Origin: Neoscytalidium dimidiatum
Taxonomy: Eukaryota; Ascomycota; Dothideomycetes; Botryosphaeriales; Botryosphaeriaceae
DNA: 64,000 nucleotides
Reading direction: 5' to 3'
Assembly: GCA_037367355.1 (NCBI GenBank)
Contig: CM074706.1
Span: 992,001-1,056,000, forward strand
Every line of letters starts with the position of its first letter. Within the stretch, counting starts at the first letter, position 1. A model generated the notes under the pieces. It did no database searches, was not told the DNA's origin, and was given only the letters and a program-made list of their open reading frames with translations. Position numbers and translations under genes: made by a program. Positions 45,454 through 56,830 of the stretch are shown here, piece after piece.

Positions 45454-47349
45454 ATGGTTACTCTATCAACACTCCCGAAAAGCTGCCTGCTCCTGCTACT
45501 GGCCAGCACCATCTCTGCCACTCCCTTTGACTGCCTCCCTGGGGAGCCATGTTGGCCATCAACATCGCAGTGGGCATCCTTCAATTCCTCTCTGAACGGA
45601 CGACTGCGAATCACCGAGCCATGGGCTAGTCCGTGCTACGACAACTCTGGCAATTACAACCCCTCCCTCTGCGCCTTGATCGAACAGAATGACAAGAACG
45701 ACATTGCAAGAGCTTCTGTGTATGGCTCGACCCAGAATCTCCAATGGCAAGAGTGCGGTCCCGAGAAGTGTCTTTTGAAGACCGCCAACGACGGACAGTG
45801 TTCGTTGGGTTCCCTGTCTGCCTACTACGTCAACGCCACCGGTGCCGACGATGTGATACAGACTGTCAAGTTCGTCAACAAGACCGGCATTCGTATGTCA
45901 ATCAAGAATTCGGGCCACGACTACCTGGGACGAAGTGTTACCGCCAACTCTCTCGCTTTGTGGACGCGGAACATTCAGAACTATGAATTCCATGAGAAGT
46001 TCACCCCTGAAGGCTGCTCCAAGACCTACGAAAACGTTGGTGTCATCGGTGCTGGCGTCAGTGCTGGTGAGGCGCGTGACTACTTCAGGTCTAAAGGTAT
46101 GGATATTACTCTGGGTGCCATTGCGAGCGTCGGACCTGCTGGTGGATTCGGACAAGGTGCCGGCCACGGCCCTCTTGGTCCCACGCATGGCTTGATGGTT
46201 GACCAGGCCGTCGAGTTCGACGTGGTCACCGCTGATGGTGTGTTGCGTACTATCAACGCTTGCCAGGAGCCCGATCTTTTCTGGGCCATGCGCGGTGGAG
46301 GTGGCGGCACGTACGCCGTCATGATCAACTACAAGTTCAAAGTCCATCCTTCTGTCACCTTCAACACGTACAGCTTCTTGGCCAAGGTCAACAACCCTCC
46401 GAAGGACCTGACCTTAAGCTGGGTGTACCGTGCTGTCCTCCATGCCTTCATTGAGCACCAACCGGCATGGTCTGCCGCCAACATGTCCGGCTACAACTTC
46501 TTCACACGCAACACGATTGAGACACACCTCGTGCTACCATCGAACCAGCCTCTTTCTACCATGATTGACCTGACGTCTGAGTGGGCCAACTTCCTAACCT
46601 CCCTCCCTGGCCTCACTATTACGAAGCACGCATACGAGAACTTTGAGACCTACAAACTCTGGGCCACTGACTCGGACTATCGCGGCATCATCAACCGCAA
46701 CGCGCCAGGCGGCGTGGCCGTTGTCGAGTCGGGCCGCCTCATCCCGCGCTCGCTGTTCCAGGGGACCGACAACCAAACGACACTCGCTGATGCGATGCTA
46801 CATGGCCTGGCCGCAGGCTCGGCCAACAATGAGAGATTCATGATGCAAGTCTACGCTACAACTCCGGCTAACACGCCCGACGAGGAACGCGAGACCTCTG
46901 CACACCGTGCCTGGCGTGAAGCGTTGTGGACGCTGGACTATGTTTCAGGCTACCCCGAGGGCACTCCGAAGCAAACCGTCGACGCGCTCTGGAAGGGCAG
47001 CCGCGACGCCGTGGCCTTCCTCAAGAAGCTTACTCCAGGAGGCGGTTGCTACCTCAACGAAGCCGACTATGGCGAGGAAGAGTGGGAGGACACGTTCTTT
47101 GGAGAGAATTATCCTCGCCTGCTAGAGATCAAGAACAAGTGGGACCCTAAGGGTCTCTTCAACTGCTGGAAGTGTGTTGGCTGGACCGGCCCAGACGACC
47201 GCATGTACTCATGCTATAGCGACAAGCCCAACCCCACCGAGCGGCAACCTGTAGTAGGCTCCGGAGCTAGGGACGGCTTGAAGCATCAAGACCCGCAGGG
47301 CTTGGCATGGGAACAGGAGCTGGGGTTCGCCTTTTCGGAAGAGCTGTAA
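45454..47349 (+). CDS. Secreted FAD-linked (berberine-bridge-type) oxidase
   Basis: A single-exon gene of 631 aa. A signal peptide (about 1-22, SCLLLLLASTISA) precedes a mature enzyme with many cysteines and N-glycosylation sequons. The FAD-binding type-4 (PCMH) fold spans about residues 125-305. It includes the flavin-anchoring His155 in KNSGHDYLGRS, the glycine-rich GPAGGFGQGAGHGPLG stretch, and DLFWAMRGGGGGTYAV. The C-terminal berberine-bridge substrate module contains LNEADYGEEEWEDTFFG and the end signature NKWDPKGLFNCWKCVG. Many relatives bind FAD also through a Cys in a CPTVG motif. Here that region reads IASVG (about 223-227), so only His attachment is expected. The family oxidises sugars, alcohols or secondary metabolites, producing hydrogen peroxide; the substrate is unknown. 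The gene is bracketed by repeat copies D and E. Confidence 0.9.
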   Translation: MVTLSTLPKSCLLLLLASTISATPFDCLPGEPCWPSTSQWASFNSSLNGRLRITEPWASPCYDNSGNYNPSLCALIEQNDKNDIARASVYGSTQNLQWQECGPEKCLLKTANDGQCSLGSLSAYYVNATGADDVIQTVKFVNKTGIRMSIKNSGHDYLGRSVTANSLALWTRNIQNYEFHEKFTPEGCSKTYENVGVIGAGVSAGEARDYFRSKGMDITLGAIASVGPAGGFGQGAGHGPLGPTHGLMVDQAVEFDVVTADGVLRTINACQEPDLFWAMRGGGGGTYAVMINYKFKVHPSVTFNTYSFLAKVNNPPKDLTLSWVYRAVLHAFIEHQPAWSAANMSGYNFFTRNTIETHLVLPSNQPLSTMIDLTSEWANFLTSLPGLTITKHAYENFETYKLWATDSDYRGIINRNAPGGVAVVESGRLIPRSLFQGTDNQTTLADAMLHGLAAGSANNERFMMQVYATTPANTPDEERETSAHRAWREALWTLDYVSGYPEGTPKQTVDALWKGSRDAVAFLKKLTPGGGCYLNEADYGEEEWEDTFFGENYPRLLEIKNKWDPKGLFNCWKCVGWTGPDDRMYSCYSDKPNPTERQPVVGSGARDGLKHQDPQGLAWEQELGFAFSEEL

Positions 47350-47402
47350 ATTTGTCACGTTTTCGTCTGAATTTTGCAGGATTTGGAGCATGGTGTTGAG
47401 TG

Positions 47403-47475
47403 GAACTGAAATGTCTCTCGAGGGGCGTTTCGCTTAAGAGCGTGGGAAAAAGCTACTTCCCCCGGGATGTTGCCT
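47403..47475 (+). repeat. Palindromic interspersed repeat, copy E
   Basis: A full-length unit starting 54 bp after the oxidase stop codon: core 47407-47432 (TGAAATGTCTCTCGAGGGGCG then TTTCG, shown in two parts), then CTTAAGAGCGTGGGAAAAAG and CCCGGGATGTTGCC. Same orientation as copies C and D. Confidence 0.75.
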
Positions 47476-50107
47476 CACGAGCACGGGATCTGTTGGATAA
47501 GACATGGAGGCTCGCGCCTATCTATTGCATTACTAACAGTACATACAGACTGGTACAGACCCGTTGGGATAATTTTGCATATAGTCGGAGAATGGTGCTG
47601 GCTTTGGATAGATTTACTTCTTCGCTCGTTTATCGCTGGCGGAATGCGGGCTAAAAAAAATTACTGTAGTTGGCGAGTTGATGCTTTTGCACGCACCTTT
47701 GTGTACCTATCAATGAAAAGTTTGACATTGCACATTTCGTTCCATCCGCTGCTTCGCTTCATACTTTCGGAAGTCGCAGTAGAGTCTTCCATGAATATTT
47801 TCCGGGTACTCGAGAGACTACAATGGCGTTGGTGCAACGCCCGCCCTTGACGAGTAGTCGCAGCACAAACGTTATGTCACCTCTCGCTCCCGTCTGCAGG
47901 TACGATACGCCCGTAGCAGTAGTTGCAGCATTCCTCGCACTTGCCCATGTCTGACAACGTAACAGTCGCACAACATGGGAGAAATGACACAGCCCGCACT
48001 CATCCGCGGAGACATTCAAATGTCCCCGCCGCACGACATTCGCATGTCGCGGAGCCTCCGCGTTGCATTCTGCTATACGAAAAGCGCAAGAAGCGAAAGA
48101 GTACTACTCACCGCACCTGTGAACGGTGTGTACCTGACCGCTGTTGCTTCCCGCAAAGAATAACACGCTACCGCTCAGCCGCAAGCCCTCGGGACAACGG
48201 TCCTGGGATGCGCAACGCCGCTCAATGCGGGCAAGTGGCGGCATCCAGACGCGGCTGCAGCAAACGGAACGAAGGAGGAAGAAACGGAGGCGGCGCGGTG
48301 CACGGCGGCGCGATCTCATCATTGGCCTATCTGTCTAGGCTACTGGTGGCAGCCGCAGGTAGCAGAGCGGCCAAAACAGATATTTTGGGTGCGAGCCGCA
48401 TGCAACGCAGCAGGCCGCTCGCTCGTTCGTTCGTTCGTTCGTTCGTCCGTCCACAGCCCTGCCGCGCTGCTATTTTTGGACCGACGCTACGCTCTCGACT
48501 CACCCCGCACCTCACGGCACTTCCACCAACATGGGGCGGAGGGCCATCTTGGGTTTCTCTTCGCGCATCTCTGATCGCCGGTTGATCGTTATCGTGGGGT
48601 CCTCAGCCTTGTGGACCTGCGGGTGCGGCCATTCCAGCTTTCGCATTGGACGTCGCCTCAGGCGCTCGGGTCGCTCTCACTGCCAGCCGTTGCACGTGGC
48701 ACGCCGCGTGGCAGTGACAGCGGGGGACGCTATCGCGACTCTGGGCGCCGGACTGAGGGGTCGCGGCAGCAGTCAGCAGTGGCCTGAGTGGGCGCATCGA
48801 GATGAGGCTGGCCTGTTCGAGGCGCAAGCAGCTCGATCGGCTAGAGAGCGACCAAGACTCGGAGAAGCGCCATCTTCCAACGGCGCTGACAAAGGATGAC
48901 AAGCCGGAGCGCTGACGATGGGCGTGCGCGAGAGGTCGAAATAAGACCAAGGCGGTTCTGAGGTATGCTTGTTATAGGCTCCCCCGCGGGTCGGCGGGCT
49001 CCAACCGCAGCAGTTTTGCCAATGCTGCGACGTTTCAGCAGGGGTGGTGGGCAAAGCTGCCGTCTCTACCTCTTACAACGCGCGAACCGTAATCATCTGC
49101 CGCAGATCGCGATGGCCGTCACCCGGTCATCTCCCCGGACCGCACCGAACTCTGCCTTGTTCTTGTCGAAGAGTCGCAACGTCGTGCTTCATCATATGGC
49201 TGGGCTTGCATCATTCTCGCTCCCGCAATACCCACTCGTCGGGGACCCGCAGAGACGGAGGTGGGCCTGAAGTACCGACTGGTGAAGAAGAGCAGCGCGT
49301 CTGCAGCGACCTCTGAGGCTATATCTCCGGCCAGTCGGTCCTGTTCATGCCGCGCATGCCCAGCAAACACCGGCGCGCAAAGTGGGGAGACAGTTCTTCA
49401 GCGTGCCCCTCTGGTCCTCGGGCTCGTCGCTCGCAGCTCGTAGCCCGTGGCGGAGCAGCGCCAGCCGACGACGACGACGACTATCTCTCACTGACGACGT
49501 CGCCAATCCAACACAGCCTTGCTTGTTAGTAGAAAAACCTTGCTCGCCCGCGCTGTTGGTCGTTTCCTGGTCCTCACCAGCTACCGCTACCCTTTTATTT
49601 TTAAATTCAAGCAGTCACCTCACCTCGCTACCGTCGCCGGACCGTGCTTCAAACTCCAACACGGCTGCCTTGCGCCGCACTTTGTCTGCCTTGCTTGGCG
49701 ACAGCTGGCCAATATTTTCTCATTTCCCCTTTCCCTCTTTCAGCCCTCGAGTCGCGGGAGCCCGTGGCAGTTCTCGTAATATTGGTCGCAAGGCCTGCTT
49801 AATGCCCCTTCGTCATATACTCCCGGCCTCCGCCCTCCGCCCTCAGTCTTTGCTGTGGGACCAGTCCGTCTCGTTGACGCCCTCAGCATTCTTTCGCCCT
49901 TTTTCTCCGTCCTCTCCGTAATTTCATCTCGAAACCTCGCGTGTGCAACCGCGCGACAGCAGCACCATCCGTGACATCGCTTGAAAGGAGAGAAGAGAAG
50001 AAAAACCGCAGCCACCGAGAAATTCTGTGTTCGTCCAATCCGACTGCCCTCTTGCCGTCGTCGAAAATTTCACCTCCAATCTTCGCACCCATCCCCAGTT
50101 CGGGAAC
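47476..50107. other. Gene-free stretch and long pyrimidine-rich leader
   Basis: No supported gene between 47.5 and 50.1 kb. From about 49.5 kb the plus strand becomes strongly pyrimidine-rich, consistent with a promoter and long 5' UTR of the gene at 50108. Confidence 0.4.
48424..48445. repeat. TTCG microsatellite
   Basis: About five perfect TTCG tetramers, flanked by diverged units (CTCG, TCCG). Confidence 0.7.
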
Positions 50108-50934
50108 ATGGGCGCGTCGATCATCCGCCTACGGCAAGCATGCCTGATCGCGTACGCATTACTCGCAGCCGTTGCAACCGCTCTTCATAAGTACGTTTCC
50201 TTTCTTGTCGCCTTCTTCTGCTTCTTGTCATTTGCTTGGGATTTCCCGACCAAGCCATCATCTCCCGCCACGCCCCCGTTCCCGCGTCGCATCTCAAACA
50301 TGGGCGAGCATCCGCCAAAACACCGCTGAACGCCACAACCGCGTCTCCCGTCCGCAACCTTCGACGCCACAACATATGTATTGCACCACACCATCTCGCA
50401 CTCCCTCTCCCTCCTCCAAACGCATTCATTCTCAATCCCTCGCCAAGCACCACCATCGAAATTCTCAACCAAAGGTTTCGGGTGGTTTTTCTTTTTTTTT
50501 TTTAAAGAAAAGAAAAAACAAAACTCCCTTCCCCTCCACACGCACCCTGAACCAAACTCCCACTAACCCCAACCGCCCACTCCAGCGCAGCCGCCGCTCA
50601 AGCCGCCATCAACGACTTCGCCCCAGCGCCGACGACAAACTACCCCACGCCCATCATTCCCACCAACGTCAACCCGCTCGGCACCGAGGAGCCACCCGCA
50701 ACCACCACCCTCCTCTCCGGCACGCAGGCCGCGACGTTCTTCAACCCTTCCGCCACCGTCTCGCCCGGCACGACGCTGCGCGCCGCCAGCACCCCGTCGG
50801 CGAGCGCGAACGGAGGCAACGGCGGCGCGGAAGAGGAGGGCGAGGGCGGCAGCAGTAGGGCGAGCGGGATGAGCTTGAGCGCCGTGGCGCTGGTGGCGGC
50901 GATTGCAGGGTTGGTTGTTGTGATGCCGTTTTAA
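50108..50934 (+). CDS. Small secreted, probably GPI-anchored protein
   Basis: Two exons (50108-50190, 50586-50934) give 143 aa. Exon 1 is almost entirely a signal peptide (LIAYALLAAVATALH). After splicing the mature start is NAAAAQAAINDFAPAPTTNY. The body is Thr/Ser/Pro/Ala-rich, then comes an acidic-Gly spacer and a C-terminal hydrophobic tail (SLSAVALVAAIAGLVVVMPF) preceded by small residues (SSRASG). That arrangement is typical of GPI anchoring at the plasma membrane or wall. The 395-nt intron is very long for this genome but has a CACTAACC branch region and a C/T-rich 3' end. I cannot name a function. Confidence 0.65.
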
Positions 50935-52741
50935 GTTTTTTTTTCTCCTTTCCTTTCCTTTCCTTTCTGTCTCTCTCTCTCTCTGTCTTTCAGGAATGGT
51001 CGAAATAGAGGGTCCGGTGGTGGATGGAAGTGGGTCGGGGCCGGGCCGGGCCGGGCCAGTTTGTGGTGGGTGAGTAGTTTCCAAAGAGTTGTGAGGGAGG
51101 GAGAGAGGGAAAGTAGGAGAACGCCGCTGGTACGCTTTACGTCAATGATTACGAGTGTTTTTGTTCGATGGGGTGTGCAAGCGGCTTCGTATGGCTCTCT
51201 CTTCGTTCGGGTCAGGACGCCGTGCTGGCGATCTTCCTAATTCCTGGTTTCTGGCTTCCTTTCTCTGGCGTAGACGCAGGTTAGATGGCATTTTGCATTG
51301 ACGTCCGCACGATCGCTTCAACCTCCGTCTTTTTTATGGGTAATCATGGAGGTTTCCAGCGCGCAGGTGGGATGCGGAACGGGCATTTGGCATTTGATAC
51401 CCAAAGGTTGGTTGTTAATTTGTGAGTGCAGTTCAGGGTAATGTCCTCTAATGATACCTTCGAATATTCTCGTTATAGCGTCGTGCTACGCGCCTATACG
51501 CCGAAAGGGTACACTTGATCACTCTAGCAATAGACCTTTCCTTCGAGCCGTTCAGCTTACGCAGCGCTTCGAGAGCCGTAGGTTCTTCCACCATCTCTAC
51601 ATGTCGAGTGTGAAAGCTTTCGCTGAATACCAGCGAGATCATCTACAGAACCCGACAGCTGAATATCAAGCAGCAAGACTGTACTTGATAAGGGCCTGTG
51701 ATCAGAGTAAGCGGGCAATTGAAATTGCCATAGATGATTGTCTGGAGATGGGCCTGCAAAGATAGCTGTAGTGCTGTAAGCCCGTGGGTCCACTATTCCA
51801 CAAAGCTGTAGAGGAAAAGCACGCTCACTCACCTGGCGTGAAAGGGCGACGGTGCAGAATAAGCGTAAGACGAGGCGCCACTACTGCGGCAAAAATTGCT
51901 GGCGGAGATGGACGGCCGTGCAGGTAGTCTACACACGGAGGAGCTTCAATGTGAAGGGGGCTTTGGGTGACGTCGGACAAGAGGACTGCGGATCTCGCGG
52001 AGCCCGCCCGCGTACCAGGCCGCCACCAACGCTGTCGCAAAAATCCCTTCCAACCTTCCTTGAAATCTGTTGTCAACATCTGCATTTCGGATACCGGGAT
52101 CGACTCATCTCCGTCAGTGGTCTGATTGCCCACCAGCTTGCGGGATTCAGTTGGAGGGTCCAGCGATGTGGCGTAGCACCGGGGAAACAAGGCGTCTGCC
52201 CCAGTCTGGCGCCGTGGGTCTCGTAATCTGATCCAATTGAGCCTTGTCAAATACGACACAAGCAGCTGAGCTGACACGGACCATCTCCATTTCGGCATTT
52301 TGAGCAACGAAACAGCTCCTCACAAACCCATCTGATGACCTGTCATTGGAGAAAGCAGTATCTCTGCCGTATTCTTCGTTCCGTTTCAATCGTGACAGAA
52401 CAATACGTCGCGTAGCCTTATTCAAACCCAGAACAGGTACGCGCGCGGAAATCTCCCATATGAAAACGTAGACTACCCGCTTTGAGAGATTTCTATCTAA
52501 GCGACACGTAGCTAGCTGCCTACCATTGGTCTCGGTACTTACAGCTCGGCGATCGTTCTGCACGAGCAGCATATTGCGACACTGCTATCAGGGAAGGACG
52601 TCGCGACCGGCACAATGGCGTCCCGATCTGCTTTTAATCGGATCATGGCTCAGGGGTCTTGGTACACCTGCGGTAATGGCGATCTCTTATAAGCTGACTG
52701 CTCCTCCCCGCTTGAATTCTCCATCTACAAGTTCTGAGACA
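50935..52741. other. Intergenic stretch upstream of CYP51
   Basis: It starts with a CTTTC/CT microsatellite-like tract (50941-50992). A short plus-strand frame (ending 51765, with SVKAFAEYQRDHLQNPTAEY) and a minus-strand frame of 157 codons from the ATG near 52298 are moderately protein-like but unrecognised. The last few hundred bases are the CYP51 promoter; no sterol-response element was identified. Confidence 0.35.
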
Positions 52742-54445
<1,704 letters not shown>

Positions 54446-54874
54446 TATTAATTCTCTCCGGAGTTCCGACGCATACGCACGAGGAAATTAGGGGAAAAAA
54501 AAAAAAAAAAAGAAGAAGCACAAAACGCAAGCAAACGGAACCGTTGTATGTCATGGATTGTGTATGGCACTTTGGAATTTCGCTGTGAATCTGATGTATT
54601 TGTCAACGGCATCCCGACCATTCTGCGTTTTCATGCGTCTGCCTTGTGATCTGAAAGCTATCGTGAGAGCCTTGATAGATCAAAGCTTTGCAATAGATAG
54701 AATTTATTTAAAACCTGTCATTCGCTGAGACTCCCGTAAAATACTGTTCCTGTCGCGACTCAGATGCGCTTGAGCCCGCACACGGATCACCAAAATAACA
54801 CCTCTTAGTTTCTACTAGGCTCAAATCGGTCCGGATCCTGCCGAAGACATGCTCGCCGCGTGTCCGTGTCCCCA
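54446..54874. other. Convergent 3' region
   Basis: 429 bp between the CYP51 stop and the end of the zinc-cluster gene. It contains an A-rich run near 54493-54515 and nothing gene-like. Confidence 0.5.
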
Positions 54875-55603
54875 TCACTCCTCGCCGGTGTCACCAGATA
54901 ATAGGCCATCCTTGATCCTGTACCCAACCTCGTCATGCACCTTCCCGCAAGTCGGCCTGCACGTCTTGGTTATTCTGTAGTTGCGGCAGATGGCGTACTG
55001 GCAGGCGAGCCTCCTCTTACTCTCGCACCGCTTGCAGCCTGGCCTGTCTCCGGAGCAGTTGATTCCCAGATCGGAGCAGCGGATGCACACGAGCTGCCGT
55101 CCGCTCGCGGGCTTGTACTGCTTCAGTTCCTCGAGAAGCGTCTCGTTCTGCTGCTTGCTCGTGTCCAGATCTGCCTGGAGAGCCTTGATGCGTTCGTTGG
55201 CGGCGTGCAGCTCGTCGGAACGGTCGGCGTACAGTCTTCGCTGTTCCCGTAGACGATTCTGGCTTCGCTTGTACTTCAGCTGGAGGGTGGTTTGGGACTG
55301 TGTTAAGTCTTCATGCTTCTCTTCCTGCTCGCCATTATTGATGCTCGAGGTAGGCTGCTGAGTTGCGGTGCTTTGACCGTTACGGATGAGGGACTCGAGT
55401 TGGGAGATACGGTTATCTATCATAACGGGTAGTTCCAAGATGGTTTTCTCAGCCTTTCGGCTTAGTGTCGTGACGACTTCATTGTTCGAGGTGGGTGCGG
55501 CGGAGTCAGCAGGGCGGCGAGATGCGGTTTCCTTGGTTGTTTGATGTATGGAAGGCTGGTAAGAAGCCGGTGCTCTGTTGATTTTTGTATTGCGGCGCTC
55601 CAT
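54875..55603 (-). CDS. Coiled-coil protein with C-terminal Zn2Cys6-like cluster
   Basis: A single-exon gene of 242 aa. The N-terminal 60 residues are polar and disordered-looking. About residues 45-165 are rich in Gln, Glu, Lys and Leu in a heptad-like pattern, predicting a long coiled coil. A Cys-rich module follows at about 172-215: CIRCSDLGINC-SGDRPGCKRC-...-C. The spacing is C-x2-C-x6-C-x6-C-x2-C-x7-C, the layout of fungal binuclear zinc clusters. More cysteines (CRNYRITKTC, then CGKVH) come after it. Classical Zn2Cys6 regulators carry the cluster at the N-terminus followed by the coiled coil, so the order here is reversed and there is no activation domain. It could be a DNA-binding regulator, a dominant-negative-like protein or an unrelated zinc-binding protein. 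I do not recognise the family. Confidence 0.65.
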   Translation of the reverse strand: MERRNTKINRAPASYQPSIHQTTKETASRRPADSAAPTSNNEVVTTLSRKAEKTILELPVMIDNRISQLESLIRNGQSTATQQPTSSINNGEQEEKHEDLTQSQTTLQLKYKRSQNRLREQRRLYADRSDELHAANERIKALQADLDTSKQQNETLLEELKQYKPASGRQLVCIRCSDLGINCSGDRPGCKRCESKRRLACQYAICRNYRITKTCRPTCGKVHDEVGYRIKDGLLSGDTGEE

Positions 55604-55857
55604 GCTGATGAAGTGGTGCGTTGTTATAGAGCTGATGGAAAGGAAATTCGCTCTAGAGGAGGTGTTTTAAATATCCACGGCCAGTTAGGAGATTTGAGGC
55701 AGAATGCATTCACCAAAACCTCCCACGTGATGCGCAGTTGTTTCTGAACAGTGAAATGGTAAGCGCGAGTCTATGCCAGATCGTGGATATATCAAGAAGT
55801 GTTAGCAAAGACATTACATTACAGTTCTTCCTCTTTTCGGTTCCCATGCCAACCACA
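55604..55857. other. Short intergenic spacer
   Basis: 254 bp, the promoter side of the zinc-cluster gene and 3' flank of the PTH11-like remnant. Confidence 0.4.
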
Positions 55858-56830
55858 TTACCTCAAGTCCTCCGGTAACCCCATCGGCACGCCCTGCCGA
55901 CTCGTCCTTAACACCCTCGCACCGTTGCCGGCTGCGCCGTGCTCCGCCACCGCTACATCCTCTCTCTCCTCCGCATACTCAATAACCGTCGTCTTCTTCA
56001 CCATAATCGCCGTCTCGCTCCCGCCATCACTCCACGCCCCACCCCTTCTCCCATCCTCCTCGCCCAAACTCCCATTCCTGCCGGCCTCCGCCTCCACCTC
56101 CACCCCCTCGCTCCTCCTTCCCCCCTCCTCACTCCCCTCATCCACCTCCAACGCGTACTCCCTCGCATGCTTCCCCCTCGTCCGGATCCCCCCAATCGTT
56201 CGCAGCGCCGTCGACTCCTCGTCCCTGCCGAGATAATTCGACGAGGCCGCAGCGCCGGACGACTCGCCGATCAGGTGCGGGGCGACGTGGCGCAGGAACT
56301 TCTTGGCGACGGGCAGGCAGCCGCACACAGTGATGAGGTTAGCCTCGGCGACGATCCAGACGCACGCGACGCTGTAGCTCCAGGGGCGGTCGCGGTCCGG
56401 GTATGCGAGGAGTGGGAGCAGGACGACGAGGCGGACGATGCTGGTGATGCAGGTCCTGTGTGCAGCACGGAGATTATGAGTACGATGGTTCTCAACTGTA
56501 GCTTTTGGGAAGATTGGAGGGGAGCCAAAAAAAAAAAAATAAAACAGGACGTACAGCATGCCGACCGCGAACATGCAGAACAGGCCGACCTTCTGCATCG
56601 TAGGCATCTGCAGCTTCATCAGGACGGGCGTGGGCACGATGTTGACGAGCGCCGTGGTCATAAAGATGCCCGTGCGATTGATGCAGTGGCCGTCGGTGAT
56701 GGAGAAGTCCCACGACATGGCGACAGGCACGCACGGGAAGACCATTAGCGCGATGATGCCTATCGTGTAGATGGTGGAGTTGGCCATGAGGATGTAGACG
56801 GACGCGCGGAACCACGGGATCGCGCACGGT
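55858..56830 (-). pseudogene. 5'-truncated PTH11-like membrane protein
   Basis: Two exons remain (from an apparent acceptor at 56830 to 56555, and 56455-55858). The encoded segment FRASVYILMANSTIYTIGII, then GIFMTTALVNIVPTPVLMKL, VGLFCMFAVGMLTCITSIVR and SYSVACVWIVAEANLITVCG corresponds to helices 4-7 of the fungal rhodopsin-like (PTH11-type) seven-helix domain. A Glu/Gly/Arg-rich cytosolic tail follows. The intron uses donor GTACGT, is 99 nt long and contains a T-rich tract. Sequence for helices 1-3 was not found upstream on this strand; instead one meets a plus-strand promoter-like region and the 58-bp repeat array. A short product could start at the ATG at 56787. Either the gene is a truncated relic or the missing exons are too diverged to see. 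Confidence 0.6.

Noticed and set aside
50563..51084. Minus-strand frame of 173 codons over the GPI-type gene
   Set aside because: It is antisense to a spliced gene with signal peptide and GPI tail. Its own sequence is low-complexity Arg/Gly and spans a CT microsatellite.
51825..52307. Minus-strand frame of about 157 codons upstream of CYP51
   Set aside because: Some protein-like stretches, but no family, no clear start context and no neighbouring exons. Left as unresolved rather than annotated.
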